Below are positions 27,501 through 37,101 of a DNA stretch of 64,000 nt, in pieces. Origin of the DNA: Flavobacterium notoginsengisoli (GTDB taxonomy: Bacteria; Bacteroidota; Bacteroidia; Flavobacteriales; Flavobacteriaceae); assembly GCF_014207905.1 (NCBI RefSeq), contig NZ_JACHLB010000003.1:538547-602546 (forward strand), given 5' to 3'. The stretch's first letter is position 1. Each line of letters opens with the position of its first letter. The notes below the pieces were generated by a model, which saw nothing but the letters and a program-made list of their open reading frames with translations, made no database searches and was not told where the DNA came from. The translations under genes and the position numbers were made by a program.

Positions 27501-28913
27501 TTAACCTTTTCCGATTCCTTTTATTTGAAAACCAATCGCTTTTAATTTTTCCGCATCAAGAATATTACGTCCGTCAAATACAAAAGCAGGTTTATACATA
27601 TTAATGTAAATCTCATTCCAATCGTACGTTTTAAATTCGTCCCACTCAGTTAAAACTGCTACTGCGTGTGCCTGATTTAAAGCTTCTTCTGGTGATTTAT
27701 ATACAAAAATCTGCTTTAGTTTTGCTTGAATTTTTTGTTCTGCAACTCCTTTAAGTTCCCACAAATAGCTCATATCAGCTTTAACTTTTTCCTCAGAAAC
27801 TTTTGGATCATAAACATGAATTTCAGCACCATCCTCAATTAAATGTTCTGCTACATAAATGGCGGCAGATTCTCGAGTATCGTTAGTATCTTTTTTAAAT
27901 GCCCAACCTAAAAAAGCTATTTTTTTATCGCTTACCGTATTAAAAAGAGAAGTAATAATTTTTCGTGCAAAACGGTATTTCTGATAATCATTTAAAATGG
28001 TAATCTGTTCCCAATAATTTGCTACTTCTGGCAAATTAAAATAACGGCACAAATACACTAAGTTTAAAATATCTTTTTGAAAACAAGATCCTCCAAAACC
28101 TACTGAAGCTTTAAGAAATTTAGGTCCAATTCTGCTATCAGTTCCAATTGCTGTGGCTACCTCATCAACATCGGCTTCTGTTACTTCACATAAAGCAGAT
28201 AAGGCATTAATTGAAGAAATTCTTTGCGCCAAAAATGCATTAGCCGTTAATTTAGATAATTCTGAAGACCAAACGTTTGTAGTTAAAATCTGTTTAGGAG
28301 ACAGCCAATGAGCATAAACATCAACCAGAGCCTGAATTGCTTTTTTACCACTTTCTGTCTGATTTCCACCAATTAGTACACGATCGGCATTTAACAAATC
28401 TTCGATAGCGGTACCTTCTGCCAAAAACTCAGGATTAGAAAGCACTTCGAACTTAACTCCGTTTCCTGTATGATCTAAAATAGTCTGTAAGGTTTCGGCT
28501 GTTCGAACGGGAAGAGTTGATTTCTCTACAATAATTTTATCGTTTTTTGCTATTCGGGCAATCTGCCTTGCGCATAATTCGACAAATTTTAGATCTGCAG
28601 CCATTCCTTTTCCTTCTCCGTAATTTTTTGTTGGAGTATTTACGGCTATAAAAATCATATCAGCTGCTTCAATTGCGCTGTCAACATCAGTAGAAAAAAA
28701 TAAATTACGTCCTCTTGCTTCTTTAACAACTTCGGCAAGTCCAGGCTCATAAACTGGTAATTTATCTAAATCTTCTTCATTCCAAGCTGCGATTCGCTTT
28801 TCATTTAAATCGACAACGGTTACTTTTATTTCTGGGCATTTTAATGCAATGACAGACATTGTAGGACCACCTACGTAACCTGCGCCTAAACAACAAATAT
28901 TTTTGATTTTCAT
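27501..28913 (-). CDS. ugd: UDP-glucose 6-dehydrogenase
   Basis: A 470-residue NAD-dependent enzyme that oxidises UDP-glucose to UDP-glucuronate. It has the dinucleotide motif GAGYVGGPT, the active-site segment [11 protein letters not shown] with the catalytic Cys, and the C-terminal motif [15 protein letters not shown]. The length and the GGPTM...I form are those of the UGDH type found in eukaryotes and many Bacteroidota. With uxs, it provides UDP-xylose. It lies 52 bp from gmd. Confidence 0.93.
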   Translation of the reverse strand: MKIKNICCLGAGYVGGPTMSVIALKCPEIKVTVVDLNEKRIAAWNEEDLDKLPVYEPGLAEVVKEARGRNLFFSTDVDSAIEAADMIFIAVNTPTKNYGEGKGMAADLKFVELCARQIARIAKNDKIIVEKSTLPVRTAETLQTILDHTGNGVKFEVLSNPEFLAEGTAIEDLLNADRVLIGGNQTESGKKAIQALVDVYAHWLSPKQILTTNVWSSELSKLTANAFLAQRISSINALSALCEVTEADVDEVATAIGTDSRIGPKFLKASVGFGGSCFQKDILNLVYLCRYFNLPEVANYWEQITILNDYQKYRFARKIITSLFNTVSDKKIAFLGWAFKKDTNDTRESAAIYVAEHLIEDGAEIHVYDPKVSEEKVKADMSYLWELKGVAEQKIQAKLKQIFVYKSPEEALNQAHAVAVLTEWDEFKTYDWNEIYINMYKPAFVFDGRNILDAEKLKAIGFQIKGIGKG

Positions 28914-28965
28914 TTAATTATCTTTTTCGAGGCAAAAAATGTTTCTTTTTCTTTTTACTAATCTT

Positions 28966-30090
28966 TTATTCGAAATAATTCAAAATTGCAAAACCAGAAT
29001 CTTTTAAAAGCTGTTCTTTTCTCATTAGTTTTATATCAGATTCCATCATTTCTTTTACTAATTCAGAAAGCTCATATTCGCATTCCCAGCCTAATTTTGT
29101 TTTAGCTTTGGTAGGATCTCCAATTAGCAGATCTACTTCTGTCGGTCTAAAATAATGCGGATCTACAGCTAATACTTCTTTTCCTATCGGCAACTGATAA
29201 TCAGGATTACTACAAGAAACGACGAAACCTTTTTCTTCAACACCTTGACCTTTAAACTCTAATTCAATACCAACTTCAGCAAAACTCATTCGTACAAATT
29301 CGCGAACTCTAGTCGTTTTTCCAGTCGCAATCACAAAATCTTCAGGTTCTTCGGCTTGCAAAATCATCCACATCATTCGAACATAATCCTTAGCATGTCC
29401 CCAATCGCGCTGAGCATCTAGATTTCCTAAGTATAATTTTTCTTGTAATCCTAAAGCTATTCTTGATGTTGCTCTAGTAATTTTACGTGTCACAAATGTT
29501 TCTCCTCTAATTGGTGATTCGTGATTGAATAAAATACCATTACAAGCGTACATTCCATAAGCTTCTCTATAATTTACAGTCATCCAAAAAGCATACATTT
29601 TGGCTACTGCATAAGGAGATCGTGGATAAAAAGGAGTAGTTTCTGACTGTGGCACTTCTTGTACTTTTCCATACAATTCTGAAGTTGATGCCTGATAAAT
29701 TCTAGTCTTTTTTTCTAAACCTAATAAACGAACTGCATCTAAAATTCTTAAGGTTCCTAATGCATCTACATTTCCAGTATATTCAGGTGTTTCAAATGAA
29801 ACTGCCACGTGACTCATTGCCGCCAAATTGTAAATTTCATCAGGCTGAATTTCTTGAATTAAACGTGTAATATTAGTACTATCCGTCATTTCGCCATAAT
29901 GCAAAATAAAATTTCTGTCTTTTGTATGCGGATCTTGATATAAATGGTCAATTCTGTCGGTATTAAACAAAGAACTACGTCTTTTTAATCCGTGAACGAT
30001 ATAACCTTTTTCTAATAGAAATTCGCTTAAATAGGCTCCGTCTTGTCCTGTTACTCCTGTGATGAATGCTACTTTTTTTACTGGATTCAT
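28966..30090 (-). CDS. gmd: GDP-mannose 4,6-dehydratase
   Basis: A 374-residue short-chain dehydrogenase that makes GDP-4-keto-6-deoxymannose, the first step to GDP-L-fucose. It has [26 protein letters not shown], the catalytic [11 protein letters not shown]yr/Lys pair, and [17 protein letters not shown]. The ATG at 30090 is used instead of 30126 because the NAD fold begins at [12 protein letters not shown]. It is paired with fcl (106 bp away), as usual. Confidence 0.94.
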   Translation of the reverse strand: MNPVKKVAFITGVTGQDGAYLSEFLLEKGYIVHGLKRRSSLFNTDRIDHLYQDPHTKDRNFILHYGEMTDSTNITRLIQEIQPDEIYNLAAMSHVAVSFETPEYTGNVDALGTLRILDAVRLLGLEKKTRIYQASTSELYGKVQEVPQSETTPFYPRSPYAVAKMYAFWMTVNYREAYGMYACNGILFNHESPIRGETFVTRKITRATSRIALGLQEKLYLGNLDAQRDWGHAKDYVRMMWMILQAEEPEDFVIATGKTTRVREFVRMSFAEVGIELEFKGQGVEEKGFVVSCSNPDYQLPIGKEVLAVDPHYFRPTEVDLLIGDPTKAKTKLGWECEYELSELVKEMMESDIKLMRKEQLLKDSGFAILNYFE

Positions 30091-30196
30091 AATATTATTA
30101 TAAGGCACAAAGGCATTGTGTTGCAATGTTGCTAAATTGATAAAGTCTTAATTGATTGTTTTTATAGAAATTTGTTAGATGAAAGAAAACGGCATA

Positions 30197-31150
30197 TTAA
30201 TAACTCTTTTCTTTAAAAGATTCAATATTCTCTAAAAACCAATTATACGTTTTTTGAATTCCTTCTTCTAAATTCACTTGGTGTTTCCATCCAATGTTAT
30301 GCATTCTAGAAACATCCATTAATTTTCTTGGAGTACCATCAGGTTTGCTGTCATCCCAGATAATATCTCCAGTATGTCCAACAATTTTTTGTATAGTAGA
30401 AGCTAACTTTTTGATAGTTAAATCTTCACCAGTTCCAACATTATACAAATGTTCTGGCAATTTGTTTTCTAAAGCAAAAACTACCGCTTCTGCCATATCG
30501 TCAACAAATAAAAACTCTCGCATTGGAGTACCGCTTCCCCACAAAATTACTGGCGCATTACTGTTTTCTTTAGCTTCGTGAAACTTGCGAATCATTGCCG
30601 GTAAAACGTGAGAGCTATTTAGATCAAAATTGTCGTGAATACCATATAAGTTAGTTGGCATTAAACTCACGTAATCTTTGTCGTATTGTTTGCGAATAGC
30701 CTCGCATAATTTTACACCCGTGATTTTAGCAATAGCATACCATTCGTTGGTTTTTTCTAAAGAAGCAGTTAGCAAATAATCTTCTTTTAAGGGCTGAGGA
30801 GCAAGTTTTGGATAAATACAAGAACTTCCTAAAAAAATAAACTTGTCTACATCTAGGTTGTGAGCTTCACTAATTAGATTATTTTGAATCTGCATGTTTT
30901 CCATCAAAAATTGATACGGAAAATCATTATTAGCTAAAATACCTCCAACCTTTGCAGCAGCATCTATAATAACATCTGGCTGTGTTTTTTGAAGAAAGTC
31001 TCTTACCGCAATTTGATCTCTCAAATCTAGTTCCTTGCTCGTTGCTCCAACAAGATTATTGTATCCTTTTGCAGTTAAACTTCTCCAAATGGCACTTCCT
31101 ACCATTCCTTTATGCCCGGCAATATATATTATAGAATTTTTAGTAATCAT
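30197..31150 (-). CDS. fcl: GDP-L-fucose synthase
   Basis: A 317-residue epimerase/reductase that finishes GDP-L-fucose synthesis. It has the NADP motif GHKGMVGSAIW, LGSSCIYPKLAPQP, the catalytic YAIAK (Tyr and Lys) and PTNLYGIHDNF, all diagnostic for WcaG/Fcl. It lies upstream of gmd in the transcript and 17 bp after manC. Together these three genes supply GDP-fucose for the polymer. Confidence 0.94.
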   Translation of the reverse strand: MITKNSIIYIAGHKGMVGSAIWRSLTAKGYNNLVGATSKELDLRDQIAVRDFLQKTQPDVIIDAAAKVGGILANNDFPYQFLMENMQIQNNLISEAHNLDVDKFIFLGSSCIYPKLAPQPLKEDYLLTASLEKTNEWYAIAKITGVKLCEAIRKQYDKDYVSLMPTNLYGIHDNFDLNSSHVLPAMIRKFHEAKENSNAPVILWGSGTPMREFLFVDDMAEAVVFALENKLPEHLYNVGTGEDLTIKKLASTIQKIVGHTGDIIWDDSKPDGTPRKLMDVSRMHNIGWKHQVNLEEGIQKTYNWFLENIESFKEKSY

Positions 31151-31167
31151 TGTTCGTTTCTTTTCAA

Positions 31168-32169
31168 TTATAATAATGGAGAAGCAATAGATTCTAATTG
31201 CTGATAAACCTGTTTTACATCTTGAGAATTTTCTTTTTGCAATACCATTAAAGCATCAGCCGTATAAATCAGAATGCAATTTTTAACTCCTATAAAAGTT
31301 GTGTGCAAAGAAGTTCCAATTACGATATTTCTGTTTGCATCTATCGGATGGCCTTTGTCAACTAAATAATCATAAACAGATTCAAAAGAACCAAGATCTG
31401 ACCATTCGAATTGCGCAGGTACAACCTTAATAGATTCACTTCTTTCCATAACAGCATAATCGATACTTATAGATGGAATATTAAGAGACAATTCATAATC
31501 TAGAAAACCGTCTTTATTTTCTTCCCAAGCCGTCTTTGACGCCCAATAAACTTCAGGTTCCTGACTAGCAAGCTCCGCTAAAAACTTACTCGCTTTGAAA
31601 CAAAAAAGTCCACTGTTCCAGAAATAATTTCCTTTTTCCAGGTATGTAGTTGCTGTCTCTAAATTTGGTTTCTCATGAAATGCAATAACATTTTCATCTT
31701 CAAATTCTATATAACCATAACCAGTTTCTGGTTTAGTTGGTTTGATACCAAAAGTGACTAGATAATCTTGATTTGCAAGTGCAATAGCTTTTTTCAAAGC
31801 ATTAGTATACAAGTCATTTCCATCAATAATATGATCGGATGGTGTAATCAATAAAACGTCATCTGGTTCTGATGCAAAAGCTGCAAACGCAATTGCTGCT
31901 GCAGTATTTCGAGGAAGCGCTTCTACAATATGCGTAAAAGGCTTCTCGAATTTCGACATAATATCGTTGCTCATTTTGTAATTCTCAATATTTCCAACCA
32001 CTATGGTTTTATCTGAAATATTTAAATTACGGGCCACTGTTTTTTCAAATAGTGACTCCCCATCAAAAAGTTCAAGATATTGCTTAGGCAATGTCTTTCT
32101 GGAAAGAGGCCACAATCTGCTTCCAACTCCTCCCGTTAAAATAACATGTGTAACAGTACTAATTTCCAT
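31168..32169 (-). CDS. manC: mannose-1-phosphate guanylyltransferase
   Basis: A 333-residue nucleotidyltransferase forming GDP-mannose from mannose-1-phosphate and GTP. It has the pyrophosphorylase signature GGVGSRLWPLSRKTLPKQ, the EALPRNTAAAIAFAA region, and FHEKP for substrate binding. It lacks the C-terminal phosphomannose isomerase domain of the long form. No phosphomannomutase gene is in the window, so mannose-1-phosphate must come from elsewhere. It overlaps the nucleotidyltransferase gene upstream by 11 bp. Confidence 0.92.
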   Translation of the reverse strand: MEISTVTHVILTGGVGSRLWPLSRKTLPKQYLELFDGESLFEKTVARNLNISDKTIVVGNIENYKMSNDIMSKFEKPFTHIVEALPRNTAAAIAFAAFASEPDDVLLITPSDHIIDGNDLYTNALKKAIALANQDYLVTFGIKPTKPETGYGYIEFEDENVIAFHEKPNLETATTYLEKGNYFWNSGLFCFKASKFLAELASQEPEVYWASKTAWEENKDGFLDYELSLNIPSISIDYAVMERSESIKVVPAQFEWSDLGSFESVYDYLVDKGHPIDANRNIVIGTSLHTTFIGVKNCILIYTADALMVLQKENSQDVKQVYQQLESIASPLL

Positions 32170-32593
32170 TCGAATGCACTAAAACCTCTCTCTGATAAAC
32201 TTCATGACGTAAATTAGTGCTAGAAAAACGATGGTCTCTAGTATTAAAATACAATTCGATTCCTTTTTCCTCACAGTATGTTCTGCCAGTAAAATCTCTT
32301 TCTTTATATTCGTCTCCTAAGATTCGTACATCGATAGCAAATGCTTTTAAAATATCTTCCAAATCTTGTTCTGTTGCATAAGGAACAATTTCATCAACAA
32401 ACTTACATGCCTTAAGCTGTATGTATCTTTCTACCACAGTTTGTGTTGGTTTATTTTTTGTCGGACGATCTAATGTTGGGTCTGTTTGTAAACCAACAAT
32501 TAAGTAATCACAATGTTGTTTTGCTTCTTCAAGCATTTTAACATGACCTGCATGCAACAAATCAAATGCACTAAATGTAATTCCAGTTCTCAT
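32159..32593 (-). CDS. TagD/RfaE-like nucleotidyltransferase
   Basis: A 144-residue cytidylyltransferase-fold enzyme. It has FDLLHAGHVKMLEEAK with the HxGH catalytic motif, YLIVGLQTD, GDEYKERDFTGR, and the closing SSTNLRHEV, equivalent to the ISTT/SSTx phosphate-binding motif. TagD-type enzymes make CDP-glycerol and RfaE-type C-terminal domains make ADP-heptose; the sequence does not decide between them. It is the first gene of the sugar block and overlaps manC, suggesting a glycerol-phosphate, heptose or similar residue in the polymer. Confidence 0.75.
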   Translation of the reverse strand: MRTGITFSAFDLLHAGHVKMLEEAKQHCDYLIVGLQTDPTLDRPTKNKPTQTVVERYIQLKACKFVDEIVPYATEQDLEDILKAFAIDVRILGDEYKERDFTGRTYCEEKGIELYFNTRDHRFSSTNLRHEVYQREVLVHSNGN

Positions 32594-33217
32594 ATGCTTA
32601 ATGTTTTAAATTAAAAAAATATGTTAGTTAATGTAGAATGATTTGCAAAATTAAAATCTGCCATTTTACTGGGGTTTCGGCGCTTTTTTTTAAATTTTAA
32701 AAAAGGGTTCCCCGTGAATAGTTACATTGTAACTGCTCAAAAAATTAAGTTATAAATGGTAAAAAACTTTTAAAATTATCTATTTTGAAAGGTCAAAAAA
32801 TGATCAAAATTGTTAGAAAAAAGACTAGAATTTTGGATCAATTTTACGAACCTACTCCTAATAATAATTTGAGATAAAATTATAATAATAGGGCTGATCG
32901 GAAATCTCATTTTTGTTGCTAAATGTCCTTAATAAGGAAATTTTAGTATAAAATACATTGATTATTTTTGAGGCTTAGAATTAAATTTACCACTTAGTTT
33001 ACAGACCGAAAGTCTTGTATACATTGACATTTTGCTAAAAGCTCTTATTTACATCGATTGAGTAATAATTCTTTTCCAAATGTTTCTATTTTGAAATATT
33101 AGTTACATGAAGAATATTGTTTTTGATAAAGAGTAAAAAAGAATCAATAGCATAAAAAAACAGCATTTTCATTAAAAAACTATTTAAAAAAAATACAACT
33201 AAAATTTTTTACAGATT
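32594..33217. other. divergent regulatory gap between the exopolysaccharide locus and the antiterminator gene
   Basis: About 620 bp with no supported gene between the minus-strand sugar block and the plus-strand UpxY gene. It holds the shared palindrome at 32926-32938 and a second inverted repeat, AGTTACATTGTAACT, at 32720-32734. The minus-strand leader of the sugar block would be several hundred bases long if transcription starts near the palindrome, as expected for an operon controlled by leader antitermination. Confidence 0.5.
32926..32938. promoter_or_regulatory. palindrome TCCTTAATAAGGA, copy 2
   Basis: Identical to the copy at 13945-13957 over 20 bp (32923-32942). It lies 333 bp before the first sugar-block gene (minus) and 280 bp before the antiterminator gene (plus). 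It is a candidate operator for both divergent units. Confidence 0.55.
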
Positions 33218-33688
33218 ATGAAATGGTATGTAGTGTACACAAAACCTAAATGGGAAAAAAGAGCCGCAGAACAATTATCAAAATTCAACATTAACAGTTA
33301 TTGTCCTGTGATACAAAAAATACAGCAAAGATCTGACAGAAAGGTTAAGGTCGAAGTTCCATTATTCAACAACTACATATTTGTACAACTTTTAGAAAAA
33401 GACAGAAACTTAATATTTGATTCTCCTGGAGTAGTAAGGTATTTATTTTGGTTAGGAAAACATGCAATTGTAAAAGATCACGAAATTGCAACTATTAAAG
33501 AATGGCTTGATACTGGAGATACTTCTCAAGAAATATCGGTTATGCAATATCAAATTGGTGATAAGGTACATTTAAATTCTGGACCTTTTTGCGATCAAAA
33601 TGCAGTCGTAAAAGACATTACGAAAACACATTATGTTTTAATTTTAGAATCTTTAGGCTATGTTTTGAAATTAAAACATAAGCAATAA
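33218..33688 (+). CDS. UpxY-family transcription antiterminator (NusG paralogue)
   Basis: A 156-residue protein. The NusG N-terminal domain starts MKWYVVYTKPKWEKRAAEQL and has YCPVIQKI, PLFNNYIFVQL and VVRYLFWLGK. The C-terminal KOW part is short (YQIGDKVHLNSGPFCDQNAVVKDI). This is the UpxY/RfaH-like arrangement found at the start of Bacteroidota capsule and exopolysaccharide operons, where it stops premature termination in the long operon. Here it is divergent from the 25-kb polysaccharide locus and can act in trans. It stands alone on the plus strand. Confidence 0.85.
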   Translation: MKWYVVYTKPKWEKRAAEQLSKFNINSYCPVIQKIQQRSDRKVKVEVPLFNNYIFVQLLEKDRNLIFDSPGVVRYLFWLGKHAIVKDHEIATIKEWLDTGDTSQEISVMQYQIGDKVHLNSGPFCDQNAVVKDITKTHYVLILESLGYVLKLKHKQ

Positions 33689-33773
33689 ACCAAAAAATAA
33701 AGAGCTATTAAAGAAATACAAATCTTTTTTCACTCTTTTTTATAAAAAAACTGAATGATTTCAATCGAAAATT

Positions 33774-33977
33774 TTAATTTTCTAATTGAAATATTTGACT
33801 TTTTTTAATGCCTAGAATTTTAACTAATCTATCTAGTTTTGACAATTTTAAGTCAACCATTCCGTTTTCGATTTTCTCGTACGTTTTTACACTCATTTCC
33901 ATTTGAATAGCTACATATTCAGGAGTATGATTGTTCTGTAACCGATACTCTTTAATTTTTAAGTAGTAATTTTCCAT
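33774..33977 (-). CDS. small XRE-type regulator
   Basis: A 67-residue protein consisting almost only of a helix-turn-helix of the XRE type: YLKIKEYRLQNNHTPEYVAIQM, then EMSVKTYEKIENGMVDL and a final helix LDRLVKILGI. It is a paralogue of the protein at 34049-34279. It ends 86 bp from the UpxY gene, convergently, and is probably a local regulator of the exopolysaccharide or secreted-protein genes. Confidence 0.7.
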   Translation of the reverse strand: MENYYLKIKEYRLQNNHTPEYVAIQMEMSVKTYEKIENGMVDLKLSKLDRLVKILGIKKSQIFQLEN

Positions 33978-34048
33978 GATCTTATTTTTTTATTTTAATC
34001 TATTAGCTCTATTATTATTCTAATATTCAATAAATTACACAAGAATTT

Positions 34049-34279
34049 TTATCTAGTTTCACTAAAAAAAATGGAAACATCGAATTTAAATATGAACTCA
34101 ATCGAGACCTCGAGAACTTTTGAAATTTCTATTAATTTAGAAACTGTTAAATCAACATCACCTCTTTCAATTTTTCCGTAACCGCTAGTGCTCATTTTTA
34201 GTTCAGCAGCTACATACTCACGGGTGAAATTTTTTAATTCTCTTATTTTTCTAATATTTTCGTATACACTATATTTCAT
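34049..34279 (-). CDS. small XRE-type regulator, paralogue of the neighbour
   Basis: A 76-residue protein from the ATG at 34279. The frame is open to 34360, but the extra N-terminal residues are hydrophobic and motif-free, while the helix-turn-helix begins right after MKYSVYENIRKIREL. It has EYVAAELKMSTSGYGKIERGDVDL, then a final helix, as in its neighbour (33774-33977), from which it is separated by 71 bp. The pair looks like a local duplication. Confidence 0.68.
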   Translation of the reverse strand: MKYSVYENIRKIRELKNFTREYVAAELKMSTSGYGKIERGDVDLTVSKLIEISKVLEVSIEFIFKFDVSIFFSETR

Positions 34280-34360
34280 AAAAAATAAAAAGTATAAATA
34301 ATTCATATTTTGAAACACTATCATCATACAATAAAAACTCAAAGTAGTTTTAAATTGCAT

Positions 34361-34843
34361 TTGCTTTATTATTGTAAATAAATCACCTTTTAACAGTAAC
34401 TATTCAATTATTAACAATGTTTAAAGCTAAATGACCGTTTTTCTTTATCATTCATTTTAATTTTCGATCAAAAATATAGAATGTTTTGGCCATATAATAA
34501 TAAATCTGTTCAACGGATTTTAAAATCCGATAAAATACACCATGTTGGGTTTTACGGCTCCTAGACTAGGTTAAAAATGATCAAAAAATATATTTTATAA
34601 GATATTGAGCACGTAGTTTTACGTGTAAAAAGGCTGTGTTTTCCTACAATAACACAGAAAAGGAGTTAAAAATTTGAAAGGAAATCTAGTTTTTAGAAAA
34701 AAGAACAATTTGTACGCTCAGAATTCAAGCAAATAGAAGAATAAATTATTGTATGGAATTAAAAAACCTAAAAATGCTTAAATCTTAATTTCCATCAAAC
34801 AGGATTAAAAAACCTTTTAAGGGATAAATTAATCTTTAAACAT
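34361..34843. other. gap with palindromes, no gene seen
   Basis: About 480 bp between the XRE pair and the secreted-protein operon terminator. It holds a perfect 16-bp palindrome, CGGATTTTAAAATCCG (34514-34529), and an inverted repeat CTGTGTT/AACACAG (34634-34657). A CCTTTTAAGG palindrome is at 34813-34822, which resembles the shared CCTTATTAAGG but is one base shorter. It may contain the promoter of the minus-strand XRE genes. Confidence 0.4.
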
Positions 34844-34887
34844 AAAAAAAGGCTCAAATTTAGGACGTTAAATTTGAGCCTTTTTTT
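34844..34887 (-). terminator. intrinsic terminator of the secreted-protein operon
   Basis: A perfect 19-bp inverted repeat, with GGCTCAAATTTA paired to TAAATTTGAGCC plus A/T tails, and a 6-nt loop GGACGT. It lies 25 bp after the stop of the beta-helix gene on the minus strand. The A/T tails make it bidirectional in principle. Confidence 0.85.
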
Positions 34888-34911
34888 ATTAAATATATTT
34901 TTTATCCACAC

Positions 34912-37101
34912 TTATTGTGTAACCAAAAATCTCGGATATGGAGTTGGCGTTGTATTAATTATTACTGTTGGCGAACCAGCTTTTACATTGACTAATAATT
35001 TACTCAAAGTAGGATTTGCCGATAAGGTAGAATTCACGTAAATAGCAGACGAATCATAGTATAAATTCGAAGGTTTAGCTACAACTACATTTCCTGCAAC
35101 AGTCGAATTTAAAATATAATGGAATGTCGAGTTATACATAACTGGCGAAAACATCGCAGCAGTATCCAAAAAATTACTTCCTTCAATATAAGTAATCATC
35201 GAATTAATCACCGAAGCTGAAGGGCTATTATTATAAAATTTAGAACTGTATATAGAAATAGTATTACTACTAATAACATTTGCTCCTTTATAATTACTGA
35301 AATCACAATTTGCAATAACTGGATAATTTTGTGCTGTCATACTTAGAGCTTTTGATCCTCCATCAAATTTACATTCAACCCAAGCATTTAAGTTGTCAGG
35401 TCTAGTTGCAGGCATTGAAAGAGCAATATCACAATTGATAAACTGACTTCTATAATACATGGTTTTATCTACATAACTAGACGTATTATAATCTCCTGCG
35501 TATGGCAATAATGGTTCTTGAGAAAAACCTTTTCCACAATTAACGAAACCTAAGTATTCAAAGAAGTTATTATCTAGTCCCATAATTTGATACAGCTGAA
35601 TTCCGATAGCTTGGTCTCTAAAAACAATAAATCGTAGATTTTGGTACGCAATCTGACCGATTCCAACATTGTTTACTTTTCCAGCGTAAATTCCGACACT
35701 ACCGCCCTGCAATGTCAAATGCGCTAGAGTAAAATTACTATCAGTTCCCGTATCAAGAGTAATCAAAGGAAAATCATCTTTTAAACCGACAATAACAGTT
35801 TTTCCTGTTCCTTGCCCAATTATACCATGATTTCCGTCTAGATGAACCTTTAAAGTAGATCCTATATAAAATATTCCTTCTGGTAACTCTGCAATTCCTT
35901 TTGTATCAATTAAATTTTGAATATAAGCCGTTTGATCTGTTTTACCAGTTCTATTTGTTTTCCAATTTGCTCCTAACGGATCTGGCAATGTTTCCCAATT
36001 TGGTCTTGCCCACGGGGTATATTTAGTTCCTAAAATAACACTACTAAGATTTGCAAGTAAAGTGGAGTTTGTTATAGCAGCCGTTTGTTCAACACTATTA
36101 TACTTAACAGAATTACTATGATCTAAATTAGCCCATAAATCAAATCCAGTCACAGTTCCGCTTCCTCTTTTGTATCCACCTTCACCGTCAACCAAAAACA
36201 TATTGGTTCTTGCCGATATGATATCATTTGTATTACGAAGATATTTATTCAAAAAGAATACATTTTGAGCATCAATGTCAAAAGAACCTGTTTTAACAGC
36301 AGAATAAGCATTTCCACCTCCAAAGTCGGTAATTTTTAAATCACCCATATTTTTAGCGCTAAACATCGCTTTTGTACCTTGTCCATTAAGATTCCACCCT
36401 TCACTATCAACTCCTACGAAAGTAGCAGATTGTAAACCATCAATGTCGGTAGCATCTCCAACTGGAGTTAAATAATTAGAATGCAAATTAACGTTTCCGT
36501 AACTTGGTGTTGTACTATTCCCTTTCATAATCAACTGATTAGAAATAGACTGTGCCTGATGTTTGATTATTTTATTATTTCTAAAATATCCAGATGCACT
36601 GCAATCAAATTTGATTTGTCCACCAATATTAATTAGTTCATTATTTTCCAACTTTGCTCCAACCGCACTTACATAGACATATTTTAAAGTTTTAAATATG
36701 CTATTTGAAATTACCGCACCAGCCTCAAAACTTAGCGTTCTATCTACAAATGACAATTGCTCTAAACGAACATTGCTACTTCCTGCAGCTATCGTAATAT
36801 TAGAAACTCGAGTTAATGTAGGATGTCCGTATAATCTCTGATTACTTTTCATCACAATATTAACTCCTGAATAATCTCCTTTTTCCAATCTTACAGAACC
36901 ATATTTATCTAAAGCCTGCTGAATAGTTGCTTTTTGTGTGATAGGCAACAAATAGGCACTAAAATAGGCTGTCTCTTCAGCCTGATTATTTACAACTGGA
37001 GTTTCTGGAGTAGTTTTAACCGGAGCCTCATCTAGTGCATATTGATAATTCTGTGAAAAACCGGCCGTTGAAAGAAGTAAAAAATAAATTAAATGTTTCA
37101 T
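34912..37101 (-). CDS. secreted right-handed beta-helix protein, two pectate-lyase-like domains
   Basis: A 729-residue exported protein (signal peptide MKHLIYFLLLSTAGFS). It holds two beta-helix regions. The first (about 60-370) opens with IQQALDKYGSVRLEKGDYSG and has many N-x-I/F turns. The second (about 390-710) opens with QTAYIQNLIDTKGIAELPEG and HGIIGQGTGKTVIVG, which is the pectate-lyase/glycosyl-hydrolase-28-like start seen in phage tail spikes and polysaccharide depolymerases. No catalytic triad is identified. No T9SS sorting tail is present. A polysaccharide-binding or lytic role is suggested by the fold and by the neighbouring exopolysaccharide locus. It overlaps the next gene by 4 bp. 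Confidence 0.72.
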   Translation of the reverse strand: MKHLIYFLLLSTAGFSQNYQYALDEAPVKTTPETPVVNNQAEETAYFSAYLLPITQKATIQQALDKYGSVRLEKGDYSGVNIVMKSNQRLYGHPTLTRVSNITIAAGSSNVRLEQLSFVDRTLSFEAGAVISNSIFKTLKYVYVSAVGAKLENNELINIGGQIKFDCSASGYFRNNKIIKHQAQSISNQLIMKGNSTTPSYGNVNLHSNYLTPVGDATDIDGLQSATFVGVDSEGWNLNGQGTKAMFSAKNMGDLKITDFGGGNAYSAVKTGSFDIDAQNVFFLNKYLRNTNDIISARTNMFLVDGEGGYKRGSGTVTGFDLWANLDHSNSVKYNSVEQTAAITNSTLLANLSSVILGTKYTPWARPNWETLPDPLGANWKTNRTGKTDQTAYIQNLIDTKGIAELPEGIFYIGSTLKVHLDGNHGIIGQGTGKTVIVGLKDDFPLITLDTGTDSNFTLAHLTLQGGSVGIYAGKVNNVGIGQIAYQNLRFIVFRDQAIGIQLYQIMGLDNNFFEYLGFVNCGKGFSQEPLLPYAGDYNTSSYVDKTMYYRSQFINCDIALSMPATRPDNLNAWVECKFDGGSKALSMTAQNYPVIANCDFSNYKGANVISSNTISIYSSKFYNNSPSASVINSMITYIEGSNFLDTAAMFSPVMYNSTFHYILNSTVAGNVVVAKPSNLYYDSSAIYVNSTLSANPTLSKLLVNVKAGSPTVIINTTPTPYPRFLVTQ

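Noticed and set aside
33218..33688. Housekeeping NusG
   Set aside because: Lone gene next to a polysaccharide locus, not between secE and rplK, and with a shortened KOW part; UpxY-type is the better reading.
34813..34822. CCTTTTAAGG as a fourth copy of the shared palindrome
   Set aside because: The spacer is one base shorter and the flanks do not match; kept only as a note in the gap entry.
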